Assembly: GCF_003730295.1 (NCBI RefSeq)
Contig: NZ_QTSZ01000037.1
Span: 1-64,000 of the forward strand
Origin: Ornithinibacillus gellani
Lineage (GTDB): Bacteria; Bacillota; Bacilli; Bacillales; Amphibacillaceae
Direction: 5' to 3'
Length of the DNA stretch: 64,000 nt
The notes under the pieces were generated by a model. That model did no database searches. It saw nothing but the letters and a program-made list of their open reading frames with translations, and was not told where the DNA came from. Every line of letters begins with the position of its first letter. Position 1 is the stretch's first letter. The position numbers and the translations under genes were made by a program. Shown here piece by piece: positions 19,805-29,500 of this stretch.

Positions 19805-21163
19805 ATGATTAAGAAAATACTTATTGCCAATCGCGGAGAAATTGCGGCACGTGTCATTCGCAGTTGTAAACAGTTGGGGATTCGCTCCATTGCAGTCTTT
19901 TCTGAAGCAGATCAAAAATCACCCTATGTAGAAATGGCAGATGAAGCATTCCTGATTGGTCCTCCAAGGGTGAATGAAAGCTATTTGAATATGGATAAGA
20001 TCATCACTATTGCTAAGGAAGCAGGCGCCGATGCGATTCATCCTGGCTACGGTTTTCTGAGTGAAAATCCTGCATTTGCAAAAAGCTGTGAAGAAGCAGG
20101 TATCTTATTTATCGGTCCTCGTAGTGATGCGATGATTAAGATGGGCAGTAAAATCGAAGCAAGAAAAACGATGAAGACGGCTGGAGTGCCAATAGTTCCA
20201 GGTAACGAAGCAGCTATAGCTACTGCCGAAGAAGCAGTTAGGGTAGCACATGAAATTGGCTATCCAATCATGCTGAAGGCATCTGCAGGCGGCGGTGGTA
20301 TTGGTATGCAAGTCGTTCACTCGGATGATGAATTGATAAAGGCCTTTGCCAGTAATCAAAAGCGGGCAGAAACCTTCTTCGGTGATGGTTCGATGTTTTT
20401 AGAGAAAAAGGTGGAGAATGCACGACATATTGAAATACAGATTCTTGCCGATCATCATGGAAATGTGGTTCATTTATTTGACCGGGAATGCTCCATTCAA
20501 CGTCGTAATCAAAAGGTAATCGAGGAGGCACCTTCCCCATTTATTTCCCAAGCAACGCGGGAAGCGATGGGGGAGGCGGCAGTAACAGCTGCCAAGGCAC
20601 TTGCCTATACGAATGCAGGTACGATAGAATTTTTAGTAGATAATCAGCAGCATTTCTATTTCCTTGAAATGAATACAAGAATTCAAGTTGAGCATCCAAT
20701 CACAGAGGAGATTACTGGTGTTGATATAGTCGCTGAGCAAATTCATATTGCAAATGGAAACAAACTTTCTTATTCACAGGATGACTTACGTATAGATGGT
20801 CATGCCATTGAAGCAAGAATTTATGCGGAAAATCCGGAAACTTTTTTCCCGTCACCAGGACATATCACTGTTTTTGACATGCCGACTGGATCATTTGTGC
20901 GTAATGACACCTCTGTTCGTCAAGATATGGATATTACCCCATATTACGATCCGATGATTAGTAAGCTTATCGTGAAAGGTCGTACGAGAGAGGAAGCGAT
21001 TACACGTATGCGACAAGCATTATCGACATTTCGAGTAGAGGGAATTCAAACAAATATCCCGATGCTTGAAAAGGTAGTGGAACATGAGGCATTTCAAGCA
21101 GGTGATACGACAACCTCATTTGTCGAACAGTATTATTTACCGTTAATAAAATCAAAGAAATAA
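19805..21163 (+). CDS. Biotin carboxylase subunit of an acyl-CoA carboxylase
   Basis: A 452-residue ATP-grasp protein starting MIKKILIANRGEIAARVIRSC. ATP-grasp features are KASAGGGGIGMQ and EMNTRIQVEHPITEEITGVD. It carboxylates biotin on the small carrier encoded next. ATG 19805 is preferred because AGGGGGAG is only three bases from ATG 19799. It corresponds to yngH of B. subtilis rather than accC, judged by its neighbours. Confidence 0.93.
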   Translation: MIKKILIANRGEIAARVIRSCKQLGIRSIAVFSEADQKSPYVEMADEAFLIGPPRVNESYLNMDKIITIAKEAGADAIHPGYGFLSENPAFAKSCEEAGILFIGPRSDAMIKMGSKIEARKTMKTAGVPIVPGNEAAIATAEEAVRVAHEIGYPIMLKASAGGGGIGMQVVHSDDELIKAFASNQKRAETFFGDGSMFLEKKVENARHIEIQILADHHGNVVHLFDRECSIQRRNQKVIEEAPSPFISQATREAMGEAAVTAAKALAYTNAGTIEFLVDNQQHFYFLEMNTRIQVEHPITEEITGVDIVAEQIHIANGNKLSYSQDDLRIDGHAIEARIYAENPETFFPSPGHITVFDMPTGSFVRNDTSVRQDMDITPYYDPMISKLIVKGRTREEAITRMRQALSTFRVEGIQTNIPMLEKVVEHEAFQAGDTTTSFVEQYYLPLIKSKK

Positions 21164-21177
21164 TTGGAGGTATGAAC

Positions 21178-21390
21178 ATGCAAGAGGTAAAAGCAAGTAT
21201 GGCCGGAAGTGTTTGGAAAATTACAGTTCAAGTTGGAGAGCAAGTAGAAGCGGATCAGGATGTAGTTATCTTAGAGTCTATGAAAATGGAAATTCCGATA
21301 GCTGCGGAAGAGGCTGGAACGGTAAAGGAGTTAAAGGTTGCTGAAGGTGATTTTGTAAACGAAGGGGACGTCATTGCAATCATAGAATAA
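21178..21390 (+). CDS. Biotin carboxyl carrier (biotin/lipoyl attachment) protein
   Basis: A 70-residue single biotinyl domain. The attachment site is ESMKMEIP, with biotin on the Lys. It is the size of B. subtilis YngHB. It should shuttle CO2 between the preceding biotin carboxylase and the carboxyltransferase downstream. ATG 21178 sits 7-8 bases after GGAGGT; ATG 21172 is too close. Confidence 0.93.
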   Translation: MQEVKASMAGSVWKITVQVGEQVEADQDVVILESMKMEIPIAAEEAGTVKELKVAEGDFVNEGDVIAIIE

Positions 21391-21434
21391 GTGTTCGGTT
21401 CGTCTTTTAAGCATGTGTGACAAAGGGGGATTAT

Positions 21435-22217
21435 ATGGGAAAATTAGTAGAATATTCATTGGTGCAAGATCATGTTGCGATGATTCGATTACAACGTCCA
21501 GAAGCAGCAAATGCATTATCCAGCGCATTGTTGGATAACTTCAACCGTATCATTCAACAAGCTGATGCTGACCCAAAAATTCGTTGTGTGATTATTACGG
21601 GTTCGGGTGAAAAAGCCTTTTGTGCGGGAGCTGATTTAAAAGAAAGAAGCAGGATGAATGATAGCGAGGTAGTTGCCGCTGTTCGTTACATAGGAAAGAC
21701 CGTATCCGCAATTGAGCGCATGAGAATGCCTGTTATTGCCGCATTGAATGGGGTAGCATTTGGTGGTGGGTTAGAGCTGGCATTGGCTTGTGATATACGA
21801 GTTGCCATTGCTGATACAAAAGTTGGCTTAACGGAAACGTCACTCGCAATTATTCCTGGAGCCGGTGGTACACAACGATTGGCAAGATTAATTGGCCCTG
21901 GGCAAGCAAAAAAACTGATATTTACAGCAAAGCCAATTACTGCGGAAGCAGCTTATCATATTGGGTTAATAGAAGATTTGACCAATAGAGAGGAACTAAT
22001 GAAACGTGTTATTCAACTTGCGACGTCTATTGCACATAATGGTCCGATTGCCTTGGAACAAGCAAAGCTCTCTATCAATCAAGGTCTACAAACAGATTTG
22101 GCAACTGGATTGGAGTTAGAGCATACCTATTATCAAAAGACAATACCAACGGCTGATCGCATGGAAGGACTAGAAGCATTTAAAGAAAAGCGTCGTCCGA
22201 TTTATTATGGGAAATAA
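21435..22217 (+). CDS. Enoyl-CoA hydratase/isomerase (methylglutaconyl-CoA hydratase type)
   Basis: A 260-residue crotonase. The oxyanion-hole segments are AFCAGADLKER and ALNGVAFGGGLELALACD, with the catalytic-region TSLAIIPGAGGTQRL. Position matches yngF of B. subtilis, which acts in leucine breakdown after the methylcrotonyl-CoA carboxylase. ATG 21435 follows AAAGGGGGA. The carboxyltransferase gene starts 19 bases after its stop. Confidence 0.9.
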   Translation: MGKLVEYSLVQDHVAMIRLQRPEAANALSSALLDNFNRIIQQADADPKIRCVIITGSGEKAFCAGADLKERSRMNDSEVVAAVRYIGKTVSAIERMRMPVIAALNGVAFGGGLELALACDIRVAIADTKVGLTETSLAIIPGAGGTQRLARLIGPGQAKKLIFTAKPITAEAAYHIGLIEDLTNREELMKRVIQLATSIAHNGPIALEQAKLSINQGLQTDLATGLELEHTYYQKTIPTADRMEGLEAFKEKRRPIYYGK

Positions 22218-22236
22218 GACAGGAGGAAAAGAAGAC

Positions 22237-23766
22237 ATGTCTTATCAAGAGGAACTTAGGAATCGTATAGAGAAAATTGAACAAGGCGGAAAAGCTGCTT
22301 ATCATGAGAAGAATGAAGAAAAAGGAAAGCTATTCGTCCGGAAAAGACTTGAAATCCTGTTTGATGAAGGCGTAGAAATAGAAGACGCATTTTTTGCCAA
22401 CTGTATGGCGGAGGACCTGCCCTCAGACGGGGTTGTTACAGGAATTGGTAAAATAAATGGTCAACCAGTTTGTGTCATGGCTAATGATTCAACAGTTAAA
22501 GCAGGGTCTTGGGGAAAACGTACCGTTGAAAAAATCATTCGTATTCAAGAAACGGCAGAGAAACTTGAAATCCCCATGCTTTATTTAGTTGATTCGGCAG
22601 GTGCAAGAATTACCGACCAAATTGAAATGTTTCCAGGTCGTCGTGGTGCGGGACGTATTTTCCATAATCAAATTAAATTATCTGGAAGGGTTCCGCAAAT
22701 TTGCTTGCTGTTTGGACCATCAGCAGCTGGCGGGGCTTATATACCTGCTTTTTGTGATATCGTCGTTATGGTGGATGGAAATGCATCTATGTATCTCGGG
22801 TCACCACGGATGGCTGAGATGGTAATTGGCGAAAAGGTTAGTTTGGAAGAAATGGGCGGTGCAAACATGCATTGCTCTGTTTCCGGATGCGGAGATGTAT
22901 TGGTTAAATCAGAGGAAGAAGCATTACATTATGCTAGAACCTATTTAAGTTATTTCCCACCAAACTTTAGAAAACAACCAGAAGCAGCTGCTAATAAGGA
23001 TGTAAAAGCATTTGAAAAATCCATTGTAGATATCATTCCTGAAAATCAAAATGCACCTTTCAATATGCATGATTTAATCCAAAGAATTATTGATGAAGAT
23101 AGCTTCTGTGAAGTGAAGAAAAAGTTTGCACCAGAATTAATAACTGGCTTAGCACGGATAAATGGAAAATCAGTAGGAATTATTGCCAACCAGCCTCGAA
23201 TGAAGGGTGGCGTGCTTTTCCACGATTCAGCGGATAAAGCAGCTAAATTTATTCAGCTATGTGACGCATTCCATATTCCATTGCTTTTCCTAGCAGATAT
23301 TCCGGGATTTATGATTGGAACAAAGGTAGAGCGGGCAGGGATCATTCGCCATGGTGCGAAGATGCTTGCTGCAATGAGTGAAGCAACGGTGCCTAAGATT
23401 TCCGTTATTGTTCGTAAGGCATATGGAGCAGGGCTTTACGCAATGGCCGGTCCAGCGTTCGAACCAGACTGTTGTTTAGCCCTGCCTACTGCACAAATCG
23501 CTGTTATGGGACCTGAGGCGGCCGTCAATGCGGTCTATGCTAATAAAATAGCTGCGCTTCCAGAGGATGAGCGACCAGCCTTTATTAAGCGAAAACAAGA
23601 GGAATATCGTGATGACATTGATATTTATCGACTTGCTTCCGAGATGGTCATTGACGCCGTAATTGATCCAGAAAATTTGCGTCAGGAATTAATGACACGG
23701 TTTGAACTATACGAATCGAAAAATGTACACTTTACGGAAAGAAAGCATGGTGTTTATCCCGTTTAA
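22237..23766 (+). CDS. Acyl-CoA carboxylase, carboxyltransferase subunit
   Basis: A 509-residue crotonase-fold carboxyltransferase with both N and C halves. Features are YLVDSAGARITDQ, GPSAAGGAYIPAF, ADIPGFMIGTKVER and RKAYGAGLYAMAGPAFEPD. It resembles methylcrotonyl-CoA or propionyl-CoA carboxylase beta (YngE). With the preceding genes this gives acyl-CoA dehydrogenase, two-part carboxylase, carrier and hydratase. A HMG-CoA lyase gene, present in the B. subtilis yng operon, is not here. Start ATG 22237 after AGGAGGA. Confidence 0.92.
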   Translation: MSYQEELRNRIEKIEQGGKAAYHEKNEEKGKLFVRKRLEILFDEGVEIEDAFFANCMAEDLPSDGVVTGIGKINGQPVCVMANDSTVKAGSWGKRTVEKIIRIQETAEKLEIPMLYLVDSAGARITDQIEMFPGRRGAGRIFHNQIKLSGRVPQICLLFGPSAAGGAYIPAFCDIVVMVDGNASMYLGSPRMAEMVIGEKVSLEEMGGANMHCSVSGCGDVLVKSEEEALHYARTYLSYFPPNFRKQPEAAANKDVKAFEKSIVDIIPENQNAPFNMHDLIQRIIDEDSFCEVKKKFAPELITGLARINGKSVGIIANQPRMKGGVLFHDSADKAAKFIQLCDAFHIPLLFLADIPGFMIGTKVERAGIIRHGAKMLAAMSEATVPKISVIVRKAYGAGLYAMAGPAFEPDCCLALPTAQIAVMGPEAAVNAVYANKIAALPEDERPAFIKRKQEEYRDDIDIYRLASEMVIDAVIDPENLRQELMTRFELYESKNVHFTERKHGVYPV

Positions 23767-23776
23767 GAAATGTAAG

Positions 23777-23817
23777 AAAATACTTTCCGCCAATATGTTG
23801 GGGAAAGTATTTTTTTG
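23777..23817 (+). terminator. Terminator of the acyl-CoA operon
   Basis: Stem AAAATACTTTCC (23777-23788) with GGAAAGTATTTTTT (from 23802). Strong intrinsic terminator ten bases after the last gene. Confidence 0.88.
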
Positions 23818-23985
23818 AAATGCATCAAGTAAACTATAATTATATTATGTAAACTAAAACATAAACAAGTTAGTTTAAAATTCAAAATGAACGTGTTACC
23901 CTAATGAATAGTGTTTATATAAAATCACAGTTTATGCTGCTATAAGTAAAATATATTAGATAACTGGGTGAAGGGGGAAGAAAAG

Positions 23986-24456
23986 GTGAATGACCGCCAA
24001 TTTCGTGATGCGATGGGTAAGTTTGCAACAGGGATCACTGTCGTGTCGACTTATCATCAGCAAGAAACAAGAGGTATGGTTGTCAATGCTTTTATGTCCG
24101 TATCTTTAGATCCAAAACTCATTGCTATTTCAATTGATGAAAAAGCAAGTATGTACCCGATTTTACAGGAGACGAAGCAATTTGGTGTCAGTATTCTGAA
24201 TGCAGACCAACAAATTTACTCCATGATGTTAGCCAAGCAAAAGGAAAAGGATAGAGAAATTCCTTATACAGACTTACGTGGTATGCCTGTTGTCGCTGAC
24301 GCACTTGCAGCCATTGCTTGTGAGGTCAAAGATATGGTTAAAGCAGGTGATCATATGATTTTTATTGCTGAAGTAAAGGACCTGATCATGAAAGATGATA
24401 AACCAGTGTTGTATTATGCTGGAAAGTATAGAAATCTATCGGAAGATCATGCGTAA
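23986..24456 (+). CDS. Flavin reductase-domain protein
   Basis: A 156-residue protein of the flavin reductase-like (HpaC/ActVB) family, starting MNDRQFRDAMGKFATGITVVST with the typical MVVNAFMSVSLDPKLIAISID segment. It should bind FMN or FAD and may supply reduced flavin to a partner monooxygenase, but no such partner is adjacent. Start GTG 23986 with AAGGGGGAA eight bases upstream. It stands alone between terminators. Confidence 0.88.
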   Translation: MNDRQFRDAMGKFATGITVVSTYHQQETRGMVVNAFMSVSLDPKLIAISIDEKASMYPILQETKQFGVSILNADQQIYSMMLAKQKEKDREIPYTDLRGMPVVADALAAIACEVKDMVKAGDHMIFIAEVKDLIMKDDKPVLYYAGKYRNLSEDHA

Positions 24457-24507
24457 ATATTAAACTATCCTATCATATGTAAGTATTTCATATAATTCAA
24501 AGCAAAG

Positions 24508-24541
24508 ACCAGAATTTCTTAATAGATTTTCTGGTTTTTTT
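24508..24541 (+). terminator. Terminator after the flavin reductase gene
   Basis: Stem ACCAGAA (24508-24514) with TTCTGGT (24529-24535), followed by TTTTTTT. Confidence 0.85.
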
Positions 24542-24729
24542 ATGCAAGAAAAAGTATGTAATTTGCATCAGGTTACCTATGATTGTCAGTAATTGTTTCA
24601 TCCAGCTTAAACACTATATATCATTGTATAAAAAAGGAGTATATGGATAAATTTTTACTTGAATAAATTTTCAGATAGTGGTAACTTTTATCTATTCTAA
24701 ACATCTATGAAGAAATGGAGAAGTGTGAC

Positions 24730-25593
24730 ATGAGAATTGCGCTATCATGTATCGGTATGATTCTTGGAATATTCCTATTGGCTGCTATTCCGCTTACCAT
24801 TAACATATCAACTGGATCTCTTGTGTGGCAATTGGATGGCGCCTGGCAGGCTATGACTAATTATGTAATCGGGATCGTGAATGGTGATTCCTTCCTGTTT
24901 CAAGAAGGTACAAACCGATTTCAAGACTTTTTAAAAGTAGTCCCGAGACATTTCTTATTATCGCTTGGTTATATCGTTTTATCTGGTTTAACCGCAGTCA
25001 TACTTGGTATGCTCGTTTCTACTTGGTACAGCAGATCAAAGCAGGAGTGGGTTAAGGATATTATTGGTTTTCTAGGAATGATACCGGATTTTATTCTTGT
25101 TCTCTTTCTGCAAATTGCGGTCGTATCCGTCTATCAATCTACTGGCTGGAAGGTTGCTAGGGTTGCATCCAAAGGGGTTCATGATCATGCGATTTTATTA
25201 CCTTTAATAACACTCGCTATTATTCCAACCATCTATCTAATACGCACGCTTTCAGAACGTGCCTATGACGTGATGGGGGAGGATTATATACTAACCGCCA
25301 AAGCAAAAGGTTTAACCAAATGGTATATATACATACAGCATGTCGTTCGAAATGTACTGCCGTTTTTAAAAGCAGATTTACATAAGGTCGCATCAATCAT
25401 GATCAGTAATTTATTCATTGTCGAATATTTATATAATGTAAATGGACTTACTAAATTATTATTTGCTTCCACAGGTTATCAATTTAATTTAACTGTTAAT
25501 GCGTTGCTTGCTTTTATCGGTCTATACATAGTGATGTATGCAGTACTGCGGCTATTTATCGGCTGTCTCGAAAGGATTTTTGCTTATGATTAA
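24730..25593 (+). CDS. Oligopeptide-type ABC permease (OppB/AppB-like)
   Basis: A 287-residue permease with an N-terminal membrane helix, a large extracellular part (about 30-75) and five further helices. The cytoplasmic coupling loop YDVMGEDYILTAKAKGL is the family EAA signature, and GMIPDFILVLFLQIAVV lies before it. It should form a heterodimer with the next gene product. No ATPase or binding protein gene is adjacent, so the substrate is unknown. ATG 24730 was picked over ATG 24715 because ATGGAGAAG supplies a ribosome site. It overlaps the next gene by 8 bases. Confidence 0.85.
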   Translation: MRIALSCIGMILGIFLLAAIPLTINISTGSLVWQLDGAWQAMTNYVIGIVNGDSFLFQEGTNRFQDFLKVVPRHFLLSLGYIVLSGLTAVILGMLVSTWYSRSKQEWVKDIIGFLGMIPDFILVLFLQIAVVSVYQSTGWKVARVASKGVHDHAILLPLITLAIIPTIYLIRTLSERAYDVMGEDYILTAKAKGLTKWYIYIQHVVRNVLPFLKADLHKVASIMISNLFIVEYLYNVNGLTKLLFASTGYQFNLTVNALLAFIGLYIVMYAVLRLFIGCLERIFAYD

Positions 25594-26500
25594 TTGGCGG
25601 CTTGTTGTAGGAATCACACTTGTGTCTGCGTTTTTTATCGTGGCAATTTTTGGTCCGCTTTTTGCACCGTATGAAAAGGATTTTGTTGAACCATCTGGTT
25701 ATTATTACAATAATCCAGATGATTTTGGTATGTATGCCTCCCCATATCCACCATCGAAGGCACATATATTTGGAACGGATGAATGGGGCTATGACATATT
25801 AACGCTTTTATTATATGGTGCAAAATATACCATATTCATCGGTGTCATTACAGCTGTTCTTCGCATGATAATTGGTGGTTTTCTGGGGATGATAACTGGT
25901 TTACAAAAAAAGAAACGTCGAACGGATAATGTATTTGGTTTACTTGGCAGTATTCCAGCATTTATTATTGTTTATTTTACGATGACGGGCATTATTGTTA
26001 ATTCCCCACTCTCCACGGGAACATTGATCATGATTCAAACAACGGTAATGGTGCTTGTTGGAATTCCAGGAGTTTATGCAGCCGTTTATAGTAAAACAAC
26101 TGCATTAAAGCAGCATCTTTATATTACGGCCTCTTCTGCATTAGGCGCTGGGTCGATTCGAATCGCAATTAAACATCTGCTGCCACATTTACAAGGTACA
26201 TTCATGGTGATGCTCCTAAAAGAGATTATTCTGGTGCTCTCGCTGATGGGGCAACTGGGGATATTTAATATTTTTATTGGAGGAACCATTTTACGACTTG
26301 GTGGTCCACCTGTTTATGTATCCATTACAAGGGATTGGGCTGGATTAATTGGACAGTGGCGTTCCTTTATATTTGATTACCAATGGATTCTATTCTATCC
26401 ATTATTGGCATTCGTGCTGTTAATATTTGCATTTTATATGCTTTTGCGTGGTATAGAACTAAATCAGAAGGGTGCTTTCCATAAATATCCCCATATATAG
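25586..26500 (+). CDS. Oligopeptide-type ABC permease (OppC/AppC-like)
   Basis: A 304-residue permease; the N-terminal helix is followed by FAPYEKDFVEPSGYYYNN and HIFGTDEWGYDILTLLLYGA, the usual OppC extracellular entry. The coupling loop is diverged (ITASSALGAGSIRIAIKHLLPHL). ATG 25586 overlaps the stop of the first permease (ATGATTAA). The pair lacks the D and F ATPases and a lipoprotein, so it must use subunits encoded elsewhere or have drifted from transport. Confidence 0.85.
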   Translation: MINWRLVVGITLVSAFFIVAIFGPLFAPYEKDFVEPSGYYYNNPDDFGMYASPYPPSKAHIFGTDEWGYDILTLLLYGAKYTIFIGVITAVLRMIIGGFLGMITGLQKKKRRTDNVFGLLGSIPAFIIVYFTMTGIIVNSPLSTGTLIMIQTTVMVLVGIPGVYAAVYSKTTALKQHLYITASSALGAGSIRIAIKHLLPHLQGTFMVMLLKEIILVLSLMGQLGIFNIFIGGTILRLGGPPVYVSITRDWAGLIGQWRSFIFDYQWILFYPLLAFVLLIFAFYMLLRGIELNQKGAFHKYPHI

Positions 26501-26572
26501 TGTGGTAGAAAATTAGCCGTGACATGCGTATAATAGTACTTAGAATTGTATTGTAGAAGGGATTTGTACAAC

Positions 26573-29500
26573 TTGACTGTTCGAGATGTGGAATTAGCAG
26601 CTATCACACCGGAAAAAATAGCTGCGGCTTATCAAACGATAAAGAATCATGGAGATGACGCAAATGCGGATAAAATGATTGATCTATACCAGAAGTTAAT
26701 GGATCATGAACTGACTGTTGCGTTTGCTGGTCATTTTTCAGCTGGAAAATCTTCGATGATTAATGCATTACTAGGGAAGGACATGTTACCGAAAAGTCCA
26801 ATTCCAACGAGTGCAAATATCGTAAAAATTACTTCCGGAAAGGGAACGGCCCGTGTTTACTTTCATGAGGCTCCTCCCGTGGATTACAAGGAACCATATG
26901 ACCTGGACGTGATTCGGGATTACTGTATGGATAAGAATAGCATCAAAAAAATAGAACTTAGTGCATCAGATCCGATTTTACCACCACAAGCTGCTTTGAT
27001 GGATACGCCTGGCATTGATGCAGCAGATGATGCTGACCGTCTGATTACAGAATCGTCCATGCATTTAGCCGATTTTATGTTTTATGTGATGGATTATAAT
27101 CATGTGCAGTCAGAGGTTAATTTACAATTTCTAAAGGAAGTACAGGAATTAGGAATACCATACGCCATTATAATTAATCAAATAGATAAGCATCGTGAAG
27201 AGGAAATAACATTTTTGAATTTTGAGAAAAGCATTAAACAAACGTTTGATCAATGGCAAGTGACACCACAACAAATCTTTTTTACATCATTAATAGATAC
27301 ACATCATCCGCTTAACCAATTTTCGCTGGTTCAAGAGAGACTAAAACAGATTTATACCATTTCTGAGTCAAAGTGGATGAAAAGCATGGAGCGATCATTA
27401 CAACAAATTGCTAAAGATCATAGGCAATACTTGGATCAAGAAGCGGATGAACAAGTACAAGAGTATGAGGGACTAGATGACCTTTCCAAACTGGAAACAA
27501 GACTTGCTGAGACACTTGACCATATGCAAGAACTGAAGGATAAGCAAGCAAGCTTGGAGCAGGCGTTCCGCTTTATTGTTGATCAAACGCTGAAGAATGC
27601 CTATATGATGCCTGCCGACCTACGTGAGCTGGCCAAGGATTTCTTGGAATCACAGCAAAGTCAGTTTAAAGTGGGATTATTTGGTTCCAAAAGGAAAACA
27701 GCTGAGGAAAAGCAGGAACGCCTCCGTCGATTTTTAGAACCGCTTCAAAAGGGGATGGAGACGAATATTCAGTGGAAGCTTCGCGATAAATGGACAGAGC
27801 TATTACATGCCTATGACTTGAATACGAGTACGGTTATGGATAAGCTTCAAAAGGTACATGTAAATTATGAAGCAACAGATTTACAACGACTAATAAAGCC
27901 CGGCGCAGAGATCAATGGCAATTATATTTTACATTATACCAATGATGTGTCAGCAGATATGAAACAAAAATGGAAACAGGCATCCCAAACCATTTTGCGA
28001 CTTATCCAGGATACCTATATTTCTCAAACGGCTTCAACCTATCAAAAATTACAGGAAGAATCGGAAAAAGGCAAACAACAGCTACGGGAAAGAAAGCAGT
28101 TGAATGAAGTACATTCGGTATGGGATGAAAAGCGTGCAGAATTATCCAAGCAATTGGAGCATCCGGATCCTAAAGAGGAAACATTAACCTGGTTGCAGGA
28201 ACAATATATGCATATGCAAAAACCACAGAACATCCAGGCCGACATGCAAGTTTCGATTGCATCTAAGAAGTCTACACCTGTGCATGTATCGAATACGGAA
28301 GTAGACAAACAGGTTTCGGGTAAGTATGTATCGATCGAACGCATGGTTGAATTATTAACACAGGCTCGTTCAATCACGAAAGCTGTTGCAGGTATGGAAG
28401 CAATACGAGAAGATTTAGATGATAAGCAAGCGCGATTGGCAAATCGTTCGATTACAGTTGCATTATTCGGAGCGTTCAGTGCCGGAAAATCTTCGTTTGC
28501 GAATGCCATATTGGAAGAAGCCATATTACCAACATCACCTAATCCAACAACAGCAGTGATTAACCGTATCATGCCCGTAACAACGGAACATCCGCATGGA
28601 ACAGTATCCATTCAGTTTAAGGATGAGGAAACACTTATAAATGATATCGTTGCTATTACGGATAAATTATCACCTGAAAAGTCTAGTTTACAGTCGTTAT
28701 TGCACTGGGTTCGTACAAAGCAGATTGATCAATCTCCTGTGCTGCATAAGCCACACCGTGCATTTTTATCAGCTGTATTAGCAGGAGAATCGAATAATAG
28801 TAAATTTATCGGCAGTAAGCTAACGATAACGTTAAAGGATTTTGCCGCTTTTGTAACGGATGAGACAAAGGCATGCTTTATCGAGTCGGTGAATCTTTAT
28901 TATGATTGTTCGATTACAAGACAGGGCATTATCCTCGTAGATACACCTGGGGCAGATTCCATTAATGCACGTCATACGAATGTGGCATTTGATTATATTA
29001 AAAACGCAGATGTTATATTATACGTCACCTATTATAACCATGCTTTTTCACGTGCAGATCGTGATTTCTTAAAGCAATTAGGTAGAGTGAAGGAATCTTT
29101 TGAATTAGATAAGATGTTCTTTATTATCAATGCGGCTGATTTATCAGCTCATGATGATGAACTAAAACTGGTGGAGAATTATGTTCATGATCAGCTCGTG
29201 CAGATGGGAATTCGTCATCCTAAGCTTTATCCACTATCGAGCAAAAGAGCTTTGGAAAACATCCAGCAGAAGCAGCAGATGGATCAGCAAATGCGTCTAT
29301 TTGATTCCAGCTTTCAGTCGTTTATTCAAGCCGATTTAGCTCGTTTAATGATAGCTTCCGCAACAGTTGAGTTGCATAGAGCAGAAAAGGCGTTGGCAGG
29401 TTATATACATGCATTAAATCTGGATGAACAGGAAAAAGCAGAACGCCAGAAAGCACTTCAAGTAAACTGCGAACGTATGGTTCAGGAGGTTGCAAGGATG

